NCBI RefSeq assembly: GCF_000526515.1
Contig: NZ_JAGF01000001.1
Coordinates: 124,001-188,000 of the forward strand
Reading direction: 5' to 3'
Length of the DNA stretch: 64,000 nucleotides
DNA from: Cellulomonas sp. KRMCY2
GTDB taxonomy: Bacteria; Actinomycetota; Actinomycetes; Actinomycetales; Cellulomonadaceae
Shown here: one piece after another, positions 53,028 to 62,548 of the stretch
How the letters are laid out: each line of letters starts with the position of its first letter
How positions within the stretch are numbered: the first letter of the stretch is position 1
The notes under the pieces: generated by a model
The model's database searches: none
The model's input: only the letters and a program-made list of their open reading frames with translations
What the model was told of the DNA's origin: nothing
Made by a program: the position numbers and the translations under genes

Positions 53028-54218
53028 ATGACCCGCGCCCCCGCTCGACCGGCCGTCGCCCTCACCGCCCTCCTCGTGGCAGGCCTCACCGGCTGCGTGG
53101 CCAACGACCCGGCCGTCGCCGGGGACGGATCGACGACGCTGACTGTCGACTCCTCGGCAACCGAGTGCCTCGTGTCGGCGGACGCCGTCCCGTCCGGCAC
53201 CGTCGTGTTCGAGGTGACCAACTCCGGCCAGGAGGTCACCGAGTTCTACCTGCTGGCGCCCGACGGCCTGCGGATCGTCTCCGAGGTCGAGAACATCGGC
53301 CCCGGGATCACCCGCGACCTCGTGGTCACGGTGCCGCCGGGCACCTACCAGACGGCCTGCAAGCCCGGGATGGTCGGCGCGGGCATCCGGGCAGACCTCA
53401 CCGTGACCGACTCGGGCATCGCGATCGGGCCCACCGGCGCCGTGGCCGACCAGCTCGCCGCCGCGAGCTTCGCGTACCTCGCCTACGTCCGGGACCAGGC
53501 AGGTCAGCTGCTCACCGCGACGCAGGACGTCGCCGCGCTCTACGTCGCAGGGGACGACGACGCCGCGCGCGCCGGCTACGCCCCGACCCGGATGCACTGG
53601 GAGCGGATCGAGCCCGTGGCCGAGTCCTTCGGTGACCTCGACCCGCGGATGGACCTGCGCGAGGCCGACGTCGAGGCCGGCGCGCAGTGGACCGGCTGGC
53701 ACGTCATCGAGAAGGACCTCTGGCCACCGGCGCCGGATGCCGACGGCGGAGGCGTCCACGTCCCGCTGACGACGGCGGAGCGCGAGCACTACGCCGACCT
53801 GCTCGTGGCGGACACCCAGGACCTGTACGACCGGGTGCACGACGACGGCTTCACGCTGTCGGCCGACCAGATCGGCAACGGCGCCAAGAGCCTGCTCGAC
53901 GAGGTCGCGACCGGCAAGGTCACCGGTGAGGAGGAGGTCTGGTCGCACACCGACCTGTGGGACTTCCAGGCCAACGTCGACGGCGCCAAGGTGGCCTTCG
54001 ACGGTCTGCGCGAGGTCGTCGACGCCAAGGACCCCGCGCTGGTCGAGACCCTGGACGAGCGCTTCGCCCACGTGCAGGGGCTCCTCGACGCCCAGCGGGT
54101 CGGCGACGGCTTCGCGTTCTACACCGATCTGACGACCGAGGAGATCCGCGAGCTCGCCGCCGCCGTCGATGCGCTCGGCGAACCGTTGTCGCGGCTCACC
54201 GCCGCGGTGGTCCTCTGA
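53028..54218 (+). CDS. efeO: iron uptake lipoprotein (cupredoxin plus M75)
   Basis: A 396-residue lipoprotein: lipobox GLTGC (Cys23), cupredoxin-like domain (about 38-128) and the M75 imelysin-type domain (about 140-396). The M75 metal residues are likely in HWERIEP (His190, Glu192) and GWHVIEKDLW (His225, Glu228). It is thought to bind iron outside the membrane and pass it to EfeU. ATG 53028; the intergenic gap to efeU is 97 bp. Confidence 0.93.
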   Translation: MTRAPARPAVALTALLVAGLTGCVANDPAVAGDGSTTLTVDSSATECLVSADAVPSGTVVFEVTNSGQEVTEFYLLAPDGLRIVSEVENIGPGITRDLVVTVPPGTYQTACKPGMVGAGIRADLTVTDSGIAIGPTGAVADQLAAASFAYLAYVRDQAGQLLTATQDVAALYVAGDDDAARAGYAPTRMHWERIEPVAESFGDLDPRMDLREADVEAGAQWTGWHVIEKDLWPPAPDADGGGVHVPLTTAEREHYADLLVADTQDLYDRVHDDGFTLSADQIGNGAKSLLDEVATGKVTGEEEVWSHTDLWDFQANVDGAKVAFDGLREVVDAKDPALVETLDERFAHVQGLLDAQRVGDGFAFYTDLTTEEIRELAAAVDALGEPLSRLTAAVVL

Positions 54219-55558
54219 GCGGGCCGGCCGGCCGCGCGGACGACAGGCCCGGTGCGGGCCTGTCCCGTCGTTCCCTGCTGGGGATGGCCGGTGCCGGGGC
54301 CGTCGGACTGGTGGGTGCCGGCGGGCTCGGGTGGCAGGCCGGGTCGCGGTCCGCGCGCGACGCGAGCGCGGCCGCCGTCCCGGACGTCCACGCGTTCGCC
54401 GGCGTCCACCAGGCAGGCATCGTCACACCCGCGCAGGACCGGCTCCACTTCGCGTCGTGGGACCTGAGCACGACGTCGCGCGAGGACGTCATCCTGCTCC
54501 TGCGCCGCTGGACGGCCGCCGCGGCCCGGATGACGCAGGGCCTTCCGGCAGGTGAGCTCGGCCCTGACTCCGGGCCCTACGACGCCCCTCCGGACGACAC
54601 CGGTGAGGCGATGGACCTGGCGCCCTCCCGGCTGACGCTGACCTTCGGCTTCGGTGGGTCCCTGTTCACCACGGCCGACGGCACGGACCGGTTCGGCCTC
54701 GCCCACCGCCGTCCGGCGGCCCTCGCCGATCTGCCGCACTTCCCCGGCGACGCGCTGGAGCCGACCCGCTGCGGCGGCGACCTGGCCGTCCAGGCGTGCG
54801 CCGACGACCCTCAGGTCGCGGTGCACGCGATCCGCAACCTGTCCCGGCTGGCGTTCGGCACCGCCTCGGTCCGCTGGAGCCAGCTCGGCTACGGGCGCAC
54901 GTCCTCGACCTCGACCTCGCAGACGACCCCGCGCAACCTCTTCGGCTTCAAGGACGGCACGGCCAACCTCAAGGCCGAGCAGCACGACCTGGTCGAGGAC
55001 CACGTCTGGGCCGGCGCCGGGGACGGTGCCGGCGAGGGCGGTGACGCGTCGTGGATGGCCGGCGGGAGCTACCTGGTCGCGCGGCGCATCCGGATGACGA
55101 TCGAGACCTGGGACCGCTCGTCGTTGCGCGAGCAGGAGGCCATCGTCGGACGCACGAAGGGGTCGGGTGCACCGCTGTCGGGGGGCACCGAGCTCACCGA
55201 GCCGGACCTCGCGGCGACCGGTCGCGGTGGGATACCGCTGATCGCCGCGGACTCCCACGTGCGGCTGGCCCACCCGACCAGCAACGGCGGCGCCCGGATG
55301 CTCCGCCGCGGCTACAACTACACCGACGGCTCGGACGGGCTCGGCCACCTCGATGCCGGGCTCTTCTTCCTGGCCTACGTCCGCGACCCCCGCACCCAGT
55401 ACGTCCCACTGCAGACGGTCCTGGCCCGTGACGACGCGATGAGCGAGTACCTGCGGCACACCGGGTCGGGCCTCTGGGCGGCGCCACCCGGGGTGCCGCC
55501 GGGCGCACGGCTCGGCGGCCCTGACGGTGCGTACGTCGGCGAGGGGCTCTTCGTCTGA
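54215..55558 (+). CDS. efeB: Tat-exported DyP-type heme peroxidase
   Basis: A 447-residue peroxidase. Tat signal SRRSLLGMAGAGAVG at about residues 17-31. DyP motif GFKDGT with Asp247 near the heme, His in DSHVRLAHP as the probable heme ligand, and RRGYNYTDG. EfeB oxidises ferrous iron or releases heme iron for EfeU. The frame has no ATG/GTG before the Tat motif. CTG 54215 (overlapping the efeO stop as CTGA) is the best start; the first ATG is after the twin Arg and would remove the signal. Confidence 0.9.
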   Translation: MSGPAGRADDRPGAGLSRRSLLGMAGAGAVGLVGAGGLGWQAGSRSARDASAAAVPDVHAFAGVHQAGIVTPAQDRLHFASWDLSTTSREDVILLLRRWTAAAARMTQGLPAGELGPDSGPYDAPPDDTGEAMDLAPSRLTLTFGFGGSLFTTADGTDRFGLAHRRPAALADLPHFPGDALEPTRCGGDLAVQACADDPQVAVHAIRNLSRLAFGTASVRWSQLGYGRTSSTSTSQTTPRNLFGFKDGTANLKAEQHDLVEDHVWAGAGDGAGEGGDASWMAGGSYLVARRIRMTIETWDRSSLREQEAIVGRTKGSGAPLSGGTELTEPDLAATGRGGIPLIAADSHVRLAHPTSNGGARMLRRGYNYTDGSDGLGHLDAGLFFLAYVRDPRTQYVPLQTVLARDDAMSEYLRHTGSGLWAAPPGVPPGARLGGPDGAYVGEGLFV

Positions 55559-55601
55559 CGTGCGGGCCGGTGCCTGGCATGTGGGCCGCGACCGACGGTT
55601 C

Positions 55602-55639
55602 GGGCCGGTGCCCGACGTGCGGACCGGTGCCCGACGTGC
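55602..55639. repeat. 19-bp tandem repeat at a convergent junction
   Basis: GGGCCGGTGCCCGACGTGC and GGACCGGTGCCCGACGTGC (18 of 19 identical), with related partial copies back to 55558. They fill the gap between convergent efeB and the LpdA-type gene. Confidence 0.75.
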
Positions 55640-55650
55640 GGGCCGCGTCC

Positions 55651-57141
55651 TCAGTCGCGCCGCTGGTGCAGCAGGCGCGCGACCTCGGTGACCGAGCCGG
55701 ACAACGACGGGTAGACCGTGAACGCCTGCGCGACGTCGTCGGCGGTCAGTCGCCGGCCGACGGCCAGGGTGATCGGGAAGATCAGCTCGCCGGCCCTGGG
55801 TGCGACCACGACACCGCCCTGGACGATGCCCGTCGCGGCGTGCGCGAAGAGCTTGACGAAGCCGTCCTTGATCCCCAGCATCTTGGCGCGCGGGTTGCGC
55901 GCGAGCTCGAGCGTGCTCGTCAGGTGCCGCACGCCCTGCTCCTCGAGCTCCCGCTGGGACAGGCCGACCGTGGCGATCTCGGGCGCCGTGAAGATGTTCG
56001 CGGCGACCGTCTGCAGGTCGAGCGGAAGGACGGTGTCCCCCAGGGCGTGCGCCATGGCGATCCGGCCCTGCATCGCTGCGACCGACGCGAGCGGCAGGAC
56101 GCCTGTGCAGTCCCCCGCCGCGTACACGCCGCGGACGCTCGTCCGCGACACCCGGTCCACCTCGATGTGGCCGCTGGGGGTCAGTCGGACACCGGCCTCG
56201 ACGAGCCCGAGGCCCTGCGTGGTCGGCACCGAGCCGACCGCCAACAAGCAGTGCGTCCCGGTGAGCACCCGGCCGTCGTCGAGGGTCACCTCTACCCCCT
56301 CGCCGGTGGATCGGGCGGCCGACGCGCGGGCGTTGCCGAGCACCGTCATCCCGCGCTGCCGGAAGACGTCCTCGATCACCCGCGCCGCGTCGGCGTCCTC
56401 GCCCGGCAGGACGCGGTCCCGCGAGGAGACCAGCACGACGTCCGAGCCGAGCGAGACGTAGGCACCGGCGAACTCGGCGCCGGTCACGCCGGAGCCGACG
56501 ACGATCAGTCGCTCGGGCAGGTCGGTCAGGCCGTAGAGCTGGGTCCAGGTCAGGATGCGCTCGCCGTCGGGCTGCGCGCCGGGCAGCGTCCGCGGGGTGG
56601 CGCCGGTCGCGAGCAGGACGACGTCGGCGTCGAGCGTCGGGCCCGCCGCGGCGGTCCCTTCCGGACCTGCGGACCTGGTCGGCTCGACGACGACCCGGGC
56701 CGGCCCGTCCAGCCGGCCCGTCCCGGCGAGGATCTCGACACCCTCGGCCAGCAGCCGACCCCGGATGTCGGCCGACTGCGCGGCAGCGAGCTCGACCACC
56801 CGGGCGTTGACCCGGCCGAGGTCCACCTGGTGCCTGCGGTCCGGTGCGTCGGCGGGCATGCCGGCCATCCGGATCCCCAGGTCGGACGCCCGTTCGGCGA
56901 TGGTCATCCACTCGGCGGTGGCGATCAGGGTCTTCGACGGGACGACGTCGGTGAGCACGGCCGCGCCGCCGAGGCCGGTGCGTTCCACGACTGTCACCCG
57001 GGCACCCGATCGCCGCGCCACCAGCGCCGCCTCGTAGCCCCCAGGGCCGCCGCCGACCACGACGACGTGCTGGGCGGGGCGGCCGTCCCGTACCCCGGGA
57101 CGTGGGGTGGGCTCGGCAGTGCCGGGAGTGGTCGCAGTCAC
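55651..57141 (-). CDS. lpdA: NAD(P)H-quinone dehydrogenase, LpdA type
   Basis: A 496-residue FAD protein. FAD-binding VVVGGGPGGYEAAL at about 26-40; NAD-binding VVGSGVTGAEFAGAYVSLG; the second FAD region GVYAAGDCTG. In the place of the redox disulfide (GGTCxxxGCxPSK) it has GLGGAAVLTDVVPSK, with no Cys. This is the LpdA (Rv3303c) type of mycobacteria, which reduces quinones, not lipoamide. CACAAT is 6 nt before GTG 57141; another GTG is one codon upstream. Divergent from PNP. Confidence 0.85.
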   Translation of the reverse strand: MTATTPGTAEPTPRPGVRDGRPAQHVVVVGGGPGGYEAALVARRSGARVTVVERTGLGGAAVLTDVVPSKTLIATAEWMTIAERASDLGIRMAGMPADAPDRRHQVDLGRVNARVVELAAAQSADIRGRLLAEGVEILAGTGRLDGPARVVVEPTRSAGPEGTAAAGPTLDADVVLLATGATPRTLPGAQPDGERILTWTQLYGLTDLPERLIVVGSGVTGAEFAGAYVSLGSDVVLVSSRDRVLPGEDADAARVIEDVFRQRGMTVLGNARASAARSTGEGVEVTLDDGRVLTGTHCLLAVGSVPTTQGLGLVEAGVRLTPSGHIEVDRVSRTSVRGVYAAGDCTGVLPLASVAAMQGRIAMAHALGDTVLPLDLQTVAANIFTAPEIATVGLSQRELEEQGVRHLTSTLELARNPRAKMLGIKDGFVKLFAHAATGIVQGGVVVAPRAGELIFPITLAVGRRLTADDVAQAFTVYPSLSGSVTEVARLLHQRRD

Positions 57142-57181
57142 CACGGCATTGTGCCGTGCCGCGCACGGCAGCGCCCGACGA

Positions 57182-57187
57182 TAGCCT
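57182..57187 (+). promoter_or_regulatory. candidate -10 (TAGCCT), leaderless PNP promoter
   Basis: TAGCCT, then 6 nt, then ATG 57194. Confidence 0.45.
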
Positions 57188-57193
57188 CGTGCC

Positions 57194-58036
57194 ATGAGCA
57201 CAGCGGCTGGTGGACCCGGCGTCCTCGACGACCCGACGACTGACCCGTTCGCGCTGGCTCGAGAGGCCGCCGCCGCCATCGCCGTGGCGACCGGCGTGGA
57301 CCGGCACCACATCGCCCTGGTGCTCGGCTCGGGCTGGGGCGGCGCGGCGGACCTGCTCGGTGAGACGGTCGCCGAGATCCCCAGCGAGCAGATCCCGGGC
57401 TTCGCCGCACCCGCCGTCGCCGGCCACAGCGCCATGACACGCTCGATCCGGCTGGCCGGGACCGACAGGTACGCGCTGGTGCTCGGTTCGCGGACGCACC
57501 TGTACGAGGGCAAGGGTGTGCGCCGCGTCGTGCACGGGGTCCGCACCGCCGCCGCGACCGGTGCACGTGCCGTCGTGCTGACCAACGGCTGCGGCGGGCT
57601 CAACCGGGACTGGGCGCCCGGTACCCCGGTGCTGATCCGCGACCACCTGAACCTGACGGCGACCTCACCGCTGGAGGGTGCCACCTTCGTCGACCTGACC
57701 GACCTGTACGCCCAGCGCCTGCGCGACGTCGCCCACGAGGTCGACCCCTCGCTCGCCGAGGGCGTCTATGCCCAGTTCCGCGGCCCGCACTACGAGACCC
57801 CGGCCGAGGTCACCATGGCCGGTCGGATGGGCGCGGACCTGGTCGGCATGTCGACGACCCTCGAGGCGATCGCCGCCCGCCATGCGGGGCTCGAGGTGCT
57901 CGGCATCTCCCTGGTCACGAACCTCGCGGCAGGGATCAGCCCGACCGCCCTGTCCCACGGCGAGGTCATCGAGGCCGGCCAGGCAGCCGCGCCGAGGATC
58001 AGCCGCCTGCTCGCCGACATCGCCGGACGGATCTGA
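57194..58036 (+). CDS. punA: purine-nucleoside phosphorylase
   Basis: A 280-residue trimeric-type enzyme: LVLGSGWGG near residue 43, GHSAMTRS (phosphate site His), SRTHLYEGKG, LTNGCGGLN and RGPHYETPAEVTM are all family motifs; MSTTLEA and SLVTNLAAG complete the purine site. It splits purine (deoxy)nucleosides into base and sugar-1-phosphate. Two bp separate it from the phosphomutase gene, so the two products act in sequence. Confidence 0.94.
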   Translation: MSTAAGGPGVLDDPTTDPFALAREAAAAIAVATGVDRHHIALVLGSGWGGAADLLGETVAEIPSEQIPGFAAPAVAGHSAMTRSIRLAGTDRYALVLGSRTHLYEGKGVRRVVHGVRTAAATGARAVVLTNGCGGLNRDWAPGTPVLIRDHLNLTATSPLEGATFVDLTDLYAQRLRDVAHEVDPSLAEGVYAQFRGPHYETPAEVTMAGRMGADLVGMSTTLEAIAARHAGLEVLGISLVTNLAAGISPTALSHGEVIEAGQAAAPRISRLLADIAGRI

Positions 58037-58038
58037 CC

Positions 58039-59853
58039 ATGACGGGCTCGCAGGACCTCACGCTGGACCCGGCCCTCGCCGCAGCGGTCACGGCCTGGAT
58101 CGACGACGACCCGGACCCCCGCACCGCTGAGGAGCTCCGCGCGCTGCTGTCGTCGGCCACCCGGACCTCGGACGCCGGCACGCCCGAGGCCGAGCGCGCT
58201 GCGCTGGCCCGGTACGCGCAGGAGGCGCAGGAGGACCTCGCGGACCGGTTCCGGAGCATGCTCGAGTTCGGCACCGCCGGGCTCCGGGGCGCCCTCGGTG
58301 GCGGCCCCAACCGGATGAACCGCTCCGTGGTCATCCGGGCCGCGGCCGGCCTCGTGCGCTACCTGGACACCGAGCTGACGGCACTGCGCGCCGCCGGGCA
58401 GCCCGCGGTCGAGGGCCCCCGCGTGGTGATCGGCTACGACGCCCGCCACAACTCGGACGTCTTCGCACAGGACACGGCAGCTGTCGTGATGGCCGCGGGC
58501 GGCCACGCCCTGCTCCTGCCCCGGCCGCTGCCTACCCCGATCCTGGCGTTCGCCGTCCGGCACCTCGGCGCCGACGCCGGGGTCATGGTCACGGCGAGCC
58601 ACAACCCGCCCGAGGACAACGGGTACAAGGTCTACCTCGGCGGCCGGGTCGTGACCGACAGCGGACAGGGCTCCCAGATCGTGCCGCCCTACGACGCGCA
58701 GATCGCTGCCAGGATCGCCCAGGTCAGCTCGGTGACCTCCGTGCCCCGCGCGCCAGGCGGCTGGACGGTTCTCGGTGAGGAGGTCCTGGAGGCCTACCTG
58801 GCCGCCGTGGCCGACCTGCGGGACCGGTCGGTCCCCCGCACGCTGCGGATCGTCCTGACACCGCTGCACGGGGTCGGCGGGCATGTCGCCGAGCTCGTGC
58901 TGCGCGGGGCCGGCTTCGAGGACCTGCACATCGTGGCCGAGCAGGCCCTGCCCGATCCCGACTTCCCGACGGTGGCCTTCCCCAACCCCGAGGAGCCCGG
59001 CGCGATCGACCTCGCGCTGGCACTGGCCCGGGAGGTCGGCGCCGACCTGGTGCTCGCCAACGACCCCGACGCCGACCGGTGCGCGGCTGCGGTTCGCGAT
59101 CCGCGAGCCCCCGGCGACGGCTGGCGGATGCTGCACGGCGACGAGGTCGGTGCACTGCTCGGCGAGTACGTCGCGGCCCGGGCGGCCGGCTCCGACGGGG
59201 TGCTCGCGAACTCGATCGTGTCCTCCCGGCTGCTGGCCCGGATCGCCGCGGCGCACGGCCTCGAGCACCGCTCGACGCTCACCGGGTTCAAGTGGATCTC
59301 CCGCGTCGACGGGCTCGTCTTCGGCTACGAGGAGGCACTCGGCTACTGCGTCGACCCGGCTGTCGTGCGCGACAAGGACGGTCTGAGCACCGCGCTGCTG
59401 CTGGCACAGCTGGCCGGCGCCACCCGCGCCCAGGGCCGCACGCTGGTCGACCTGCTCGACGACCTCGCACGTCGCCACGGGCTGTACCTGACCGACCAGC
59501 TCGCGGCGCGCTTCGCCGACCTGTCCCAGATCCCGGCCACGATGGCGCGCGTCCGGGCCGAGCCACCGACGACCCTGGCCGGGTCACCGGTCGTCGAGCT
59601 CGTCGACCTCGCCGAGCCCGGGACCGGACCGGACGCCCTGCCGCCCACCGACGGCCTGCGGCTGCTCGCGGCGGACGGCACCCGGGTGGTCATCCGCCCC
59701 AGCGGTACCGAGCCCAAGCTCAAGTGCTACCTGGAGGTCATCGTCCCCGTCGAGGAGCACGCCTCGACCGACACCGTCACCCAGGCGCGTGCGACCGCCC
59801 GGGCCAGGCTCGATGCCGTCCGCGCCGACCTGACTGTCGCCCTCGGGCTCTGA
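58039..59853 (+). CDS. phosphosugar mutase (PgcA/phosphomannomutase type)
   Basis: A 604-residue alpha-D-phosphohexomutase. FGTAGLRG near residue 77; phosphoserine Ser187 in VTASHNPPEDNGYK; metal loop DPDADRCA near 345; sugar loop GFKWISRVDG and EEALGY; RPSGTEPK near the C-terminus. The length and EEALGY fit the PgcA/PGM2-like group, which can include phosphopentomutases. Directly downstream of PNP, conversion of (deoxy)ribose-1-phosphate to the 5-phosphate is the likely role. That is an inference. Confidence 0.92.
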   Translation: MTGSQDLTLDPALAAAVTAWIDDDPDPRTAEELRALLSSATRTSDAGTPEAERAALARYAQEAQEDLADRFRSMLEFGTAGLRGALGGGPNRMNRSVVIRAAAGLVRYLDTELTALRAAGQPAVEGPRVVIGYDARHNSDVFAQDTAAVVMAAGGHALLLPRPLPTPILAFAVRHLGADAGVMVTASHNPPEDNGYKVYLGGRVVTDSGQGSQIVPPYDAQIAARIAQVSSVTSVPRAPGGWTVLGEEVLEAYLAAVADLRDRSVPRTLRIVLTPLHGVGGHVAELVLRGAGFEDLHIVAEQALPDPDFPTVAFPNPEEPGAIDLALALAREVGADLVLANDPDADRCAAAVRDPRAPGDGWRMLHGDEVGALLGEYVAARAAGSDGVLANSIVSSRLLARIAAAHGLEHRSTLTGFKWISRVDGLVFGYEEALGYCVDPAVVRDKDGLSTALLLAQLAGATRAQGRTLVDLLDDLARRHGLYLTDQLAARFADLSQIPATMARVRAEPPTTLAGSPVVELVDLAEPGTGPDALPPTDGLRLLAADGTRVVIRPSGTEPKLKCYLEVIVPVEEHASTDTVTQARATARARLDAVRADLTVALGL

Positions 59854-59887
59854 ACCCGTCGGCCTCCGGGCCCGGTACCCGTCACGG

Positions 59888-60667
59888 TCAGGTCTCGGGC
59901 CACCGGCCGCGCTCGACCAGGACCGACTTGAGCAGGTCCGCGCGGTCGCTGATCAGGCCGTCGACGCCGAGATCCAGCAGGCGGTGCATGTCCGACGGGT
60001 CGTTGACCGTCCAGACGTGCACCTGGACGCCGACGGCGTGCGCGGCCGCGACGCTCCGCGCCGTCACCACGGGGACCACACCGAAGCGCTCGGGCACCTG
60101 GATGCAGTCGACGTCGCGCAGCGCCAGCCGGGCAGCGGTCGCCGAGCGGGCCCCGGTGCCGATCCGGAAGGCCGCCATCGTCCCGTAGCCGGCCGACGTG
60201 GCGACCGGCCGCGACAGCCCGCGCACGACGGCGCGTCGTCGGGCGTCCGAGAACGAGGCGATGCACACGCGTCCGTGCGCCGCGACCCGCTCGATCACGC
60301 AGATGGTCGGCGCCACGGCACCGGCGGACTTGATGTCGATGTTGACCCGCAGCTCGGGCCAGGCGCCGAGGAGGTCCTCGAGGGTCGGGACCGGCTCCGA
60401 ACCCCCGATCCGCGCCTCCCGGACGGTGCGCCACGGCAGCTCGGCGACGCGGCCGGCGCCGTCGGTGACCCGGTCGAGGGTCGCGTCGTGCAGCGCGACC
60501 ACCACGCCGTCGCTGGTCGCGTGCACATCGGTCTCGACGTAGCGGAAGCCGAGGTCGACGGCTGCCGCGAAGGCAGCCATCGAGTTCTCGTGCCCGTGCG
60601 GCGAGAACCCACGGTGCGCGAGGGCGATGGTGCCCGCATGGTCCAGGTACGGCACCGCGGCGTTCAC
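59888..60667 (-). CDS. glycerophosphodiester phosphodiesterase
   Basis: A 259-residue GDPD-family TIM barrel. Catalytic HRG in ALAHRGFSPHGHENS, metal Glu-x-Asp in VETDVHATSDGVVVALHD, and WTVNDPSDM near residue 215. It splits glycerophosphodiesters to glycerol-3-phosphate and an alcohol. There is no signal peptide, so it acts in the cytosol. Last gene of the add-deoC-GDPD run (19-bp gap after deoC). Confidence 0.91.
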   Translation of the reverse strand: MNAAVPYLDHAGTIALAHRGFSPHGHENSMAAFAAAVDLGFRYVETDVHATSDGVVVALHDATLDRVTDGAGRVAELPWRTVREARIGGSEPVPTLEDLLGAWPELRVNIDIKSAGAVAPTICVIERVAAHGRVCIASFSDARRRAVVRGLSRPVATSAGYGTMAAFRIGTGARSATAARLALRDVDCIQVPERFGVVPVVTARSVAAAHAVGVQVHVWTVNDPSDMHRLLDLGVDGLISDRADLLKSVLVERGRWPET

Positions 60668-60686
60668 CGGCGGGACCGTCGGCTCC

Positions 60687-61412
60687 TCAGTAGCCTGCGG
60701 CCGCAGGGGTGTCGTCGGGCCCGCCCGAGCCGGCGAGACCGTCGAGCACCGCGGCCGTCCCGGACAGGCCGAGCCTGGTCGCGCCCGCCTCGATCAGGGC
60801 CCTGGCGGCGGCACCTGTCCGGATGCCACCGGAGGCCTTGACACCCAGGCGCCCGCCGACCGTCGCGGCCATCAGCGCGACGGCGTGCACCGTCGCCCCA
60901 CCGGCCGGGTGGAAGCCGGTCGAGGTCTTGACGAAGTCGGCGCCCGCCGCCTCGGCCGCGCGGCACGCGGCGACGACCTCCTCGTCGGTCAGCGCAGCGG
61001 ACTCGATGATGACCTTGAGGACCTTCGGCGCCGGGACCGCAGCCCGCACGGTGGCGATGTCCCGCTGCACGGCCTCCCACCGGCCGGCCTTGGCCGAGCC
61101 GATGTCGATCACCATGTCGACCTCGTCCGCACCGTCGACGACCGACCTCGCGGCCTCGGCCGCCTTGACCTCGCTGTGGTGCTTGCCGGACGGGAAGCCG
61201 CAGACGGTCGCGACGAGCACCGGGGCGGCGTCGACCGGGAGCATCGACGGGGAGACGCAGATCGAGTACACGCCCAGCCGCCGGGCCTCGGCGACGAGCG
61301 CCTCGACGTCGGCGTGGGTGGCCTCGGGCTTGAGCAGGGTGTGGTCGACCATCTGGGCGACCGCAGCGCGATCGAGGTCGGCTGGGGGTGTCGGGGTCGG
61401 GGTGCTGCTCAT
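60687..61412 (-). CDS. deoC: deoxyribose-phosphate aldolase
   Basis: A 241-residue class I aldolase. Schiff-base Lys162 in [19 protein letters not shown] at the N-terminus, EVDMVIDIG, and KASGGIRT with the second Lys. It splits 2-deoxyribose-5-phosphate to glyceraldehyde-3-phosphate and acetaldehyde. Its ATG overlaps the add stop by ATGA. With PNP and the mutase it completes breakdown of purine deoxynucleosides. Confidence 0.95.
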   Translation of the reverse strand: MSSTPTPTPPADLDRAAVAQMVDHTLLKPEATHADVEALVAEARRLGVYSICVSPSMLPVDAAPVLVATVCGFPSGKHHSEVKAAEAARSVVDGADEVDMVIDIGSAKAGRWEAVQRDIATVRAAVPAPKVLKVIIESAALTDEEVVAACRAAEAAGADFVKTSTGFHPAGGATVHAVALMAATVGGRLGVKASGGIRTGAAARALIEAGATRLGLSGTAAVLDGLAGSGGPDDTPAAAGY

Positions 61413-62542
61413 GCTCGGTGCCGTCCGTTCGTCCGCTCGGTGTAGCCCGGCAGGATCACCTCGTCGACGAGGGCCTGCCGTTCGTCATGGTGGATGAAGC
61501 CGTTCCAGGCCGCGGTCAGCGCCGCGTCACGCAGATCGGCGAGCGTCCAGCCCGCCTCGTCGACCAGCAGCTGCATCTCGCGGCTCATCGAGGTGCCCGA
61601 CATCAGCCGGTTGTCGGTGTTGACCGTGACCGCGAAGCCCAGCCGGGCCAGCGCGGTGATCGGGTGGTGGGCCACCGACGTCGCGACCCCCGTCTGGACG
61701 TTGGAGGACGGGCACAGCTCGAGCGGGACCTGCTGGTCGCGCACCCAGTGCGCCAGGTAGCCCAGCACGGCCTCGTCGATGCCGAGCGGGTCGCCGTCGA
61801 CCGGCCCGCCGAACCCGATGTCGTCGACGATCCGCACGCCGTGACCCAGTCGCAGGGCGCCACCGACGTGCAGCGCCTCGGCGATCGACTCGAGGCCCGC
61901 AGCCTCCCCGGCGTGCACCGTCACCGGGAAGTGCGCCTGGCGCAGGGTCCGGAAGGCCCGCTTGTGCCGCGACGGCAGGTTCCCGGCCTCCGCACCCGCG
62001 ATGTCGAAGCCCACGACCCCGCGCTCGCGGTTGGCCAGCGCCAGCTCGGCGATCTCCTGCCCGCGGTTCGCGTGCCGCATCGCCGTGACGATCTGACCGA
62101 CCCGGATGCTCCGGCCGTTCTCGGCGGCCTCGACGACGCCCTGGGCCAGACCGTCCTGGACCGCGTCGACGACGTCCTGAAGGCTCAGTCCACCGCCGAG
62201 GTGCTGCTCGGGGGCGTAGCGCTGCTCGGCGTACACCACGCCGTCGGCCGCGAGGTCGAGCACCGACTCACGGGCGACCCGGCTCAGGTTGTCGGCGGTC
62301 TGCATGACCGCGATCGTGTGGTCGAACGTCTCCAGGTAGCGCTCGAGCGACCCGGAGTCCGCCGCCGCGACGAACCAGTCGCCGAGCTCCTCGACGTCCT
62401 GGGTGGGCAGCGCGTGGCCGGACGCCTCGGCCAGCTCGATGATCGTCGCCGGCCGCGGGCCACCGTCGAGGTGGTCGTGCAGCACGACCTTGGGCAGAGC
62501 GGCGATCGCCTCGGCCGTCAGGGAGTCAGTGGTACTGGTCAT
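61409..62542 (-). CDS. add: adenosine deaminase
   Basis: A 377-residue enzyme. Metal HxH in LHDHLDGG near residue 22; HAGEAAG (His, catalytic Glu) near 210; [25 protein letters not shown] (metal Asp) near 310. It converts (deoxy)adenosine to (deoxy)inosine, the substrate of PNP. First gene of the operon; TAGCGT lies 6 nt before its ATG. Confidence 0.95.
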   Translation of the reverse strand: MTSTTDSLTAEAIAALPKVVLHDHLDGGPRPATIIELAEASGHALPTQDVEELGDWFVAAADSGSLERYLETFDHTIAVMQTADNLSRVARESVLDLAADGVVYAEQRYAPEQHLGGGLSLQDVVDAVQDGLAQGVVEAAENGRSIRVGQIVTAMRHANRGQEIAELALANRERGVVGFDIAGAEAGNLPSRHKRAFRTLRQAHFPVTVHAGEAAGLESIAEALHVGGALRLGHGVRIVDDIGFGGPVDGDPLGIDEAVLGYLAHWVRDQQVPLELCPSSNVQTGVATSVAHHPITALARLGFAVTVNTDNRLMSGTSMSREMQLLVDEAGWTLADLRDAALTAAWNGFIHHDERQALVDEVILPGYTERTNGRHRA

Positions 62543-62548
62543 GGCACC

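Noticed and set aside
54119-57646. 1175-codon open frame antisense to efeB and in another frame over lpdA
   Set aside because: The longest frame in the window but with no recognisable domain; efeB and lpdA cover it with full motif sets.
57790-59478. 562-codon open frame antisense to the phosphomutase
   Set aside because: Shadow of a gene with a complete catalytic set on the other strand.
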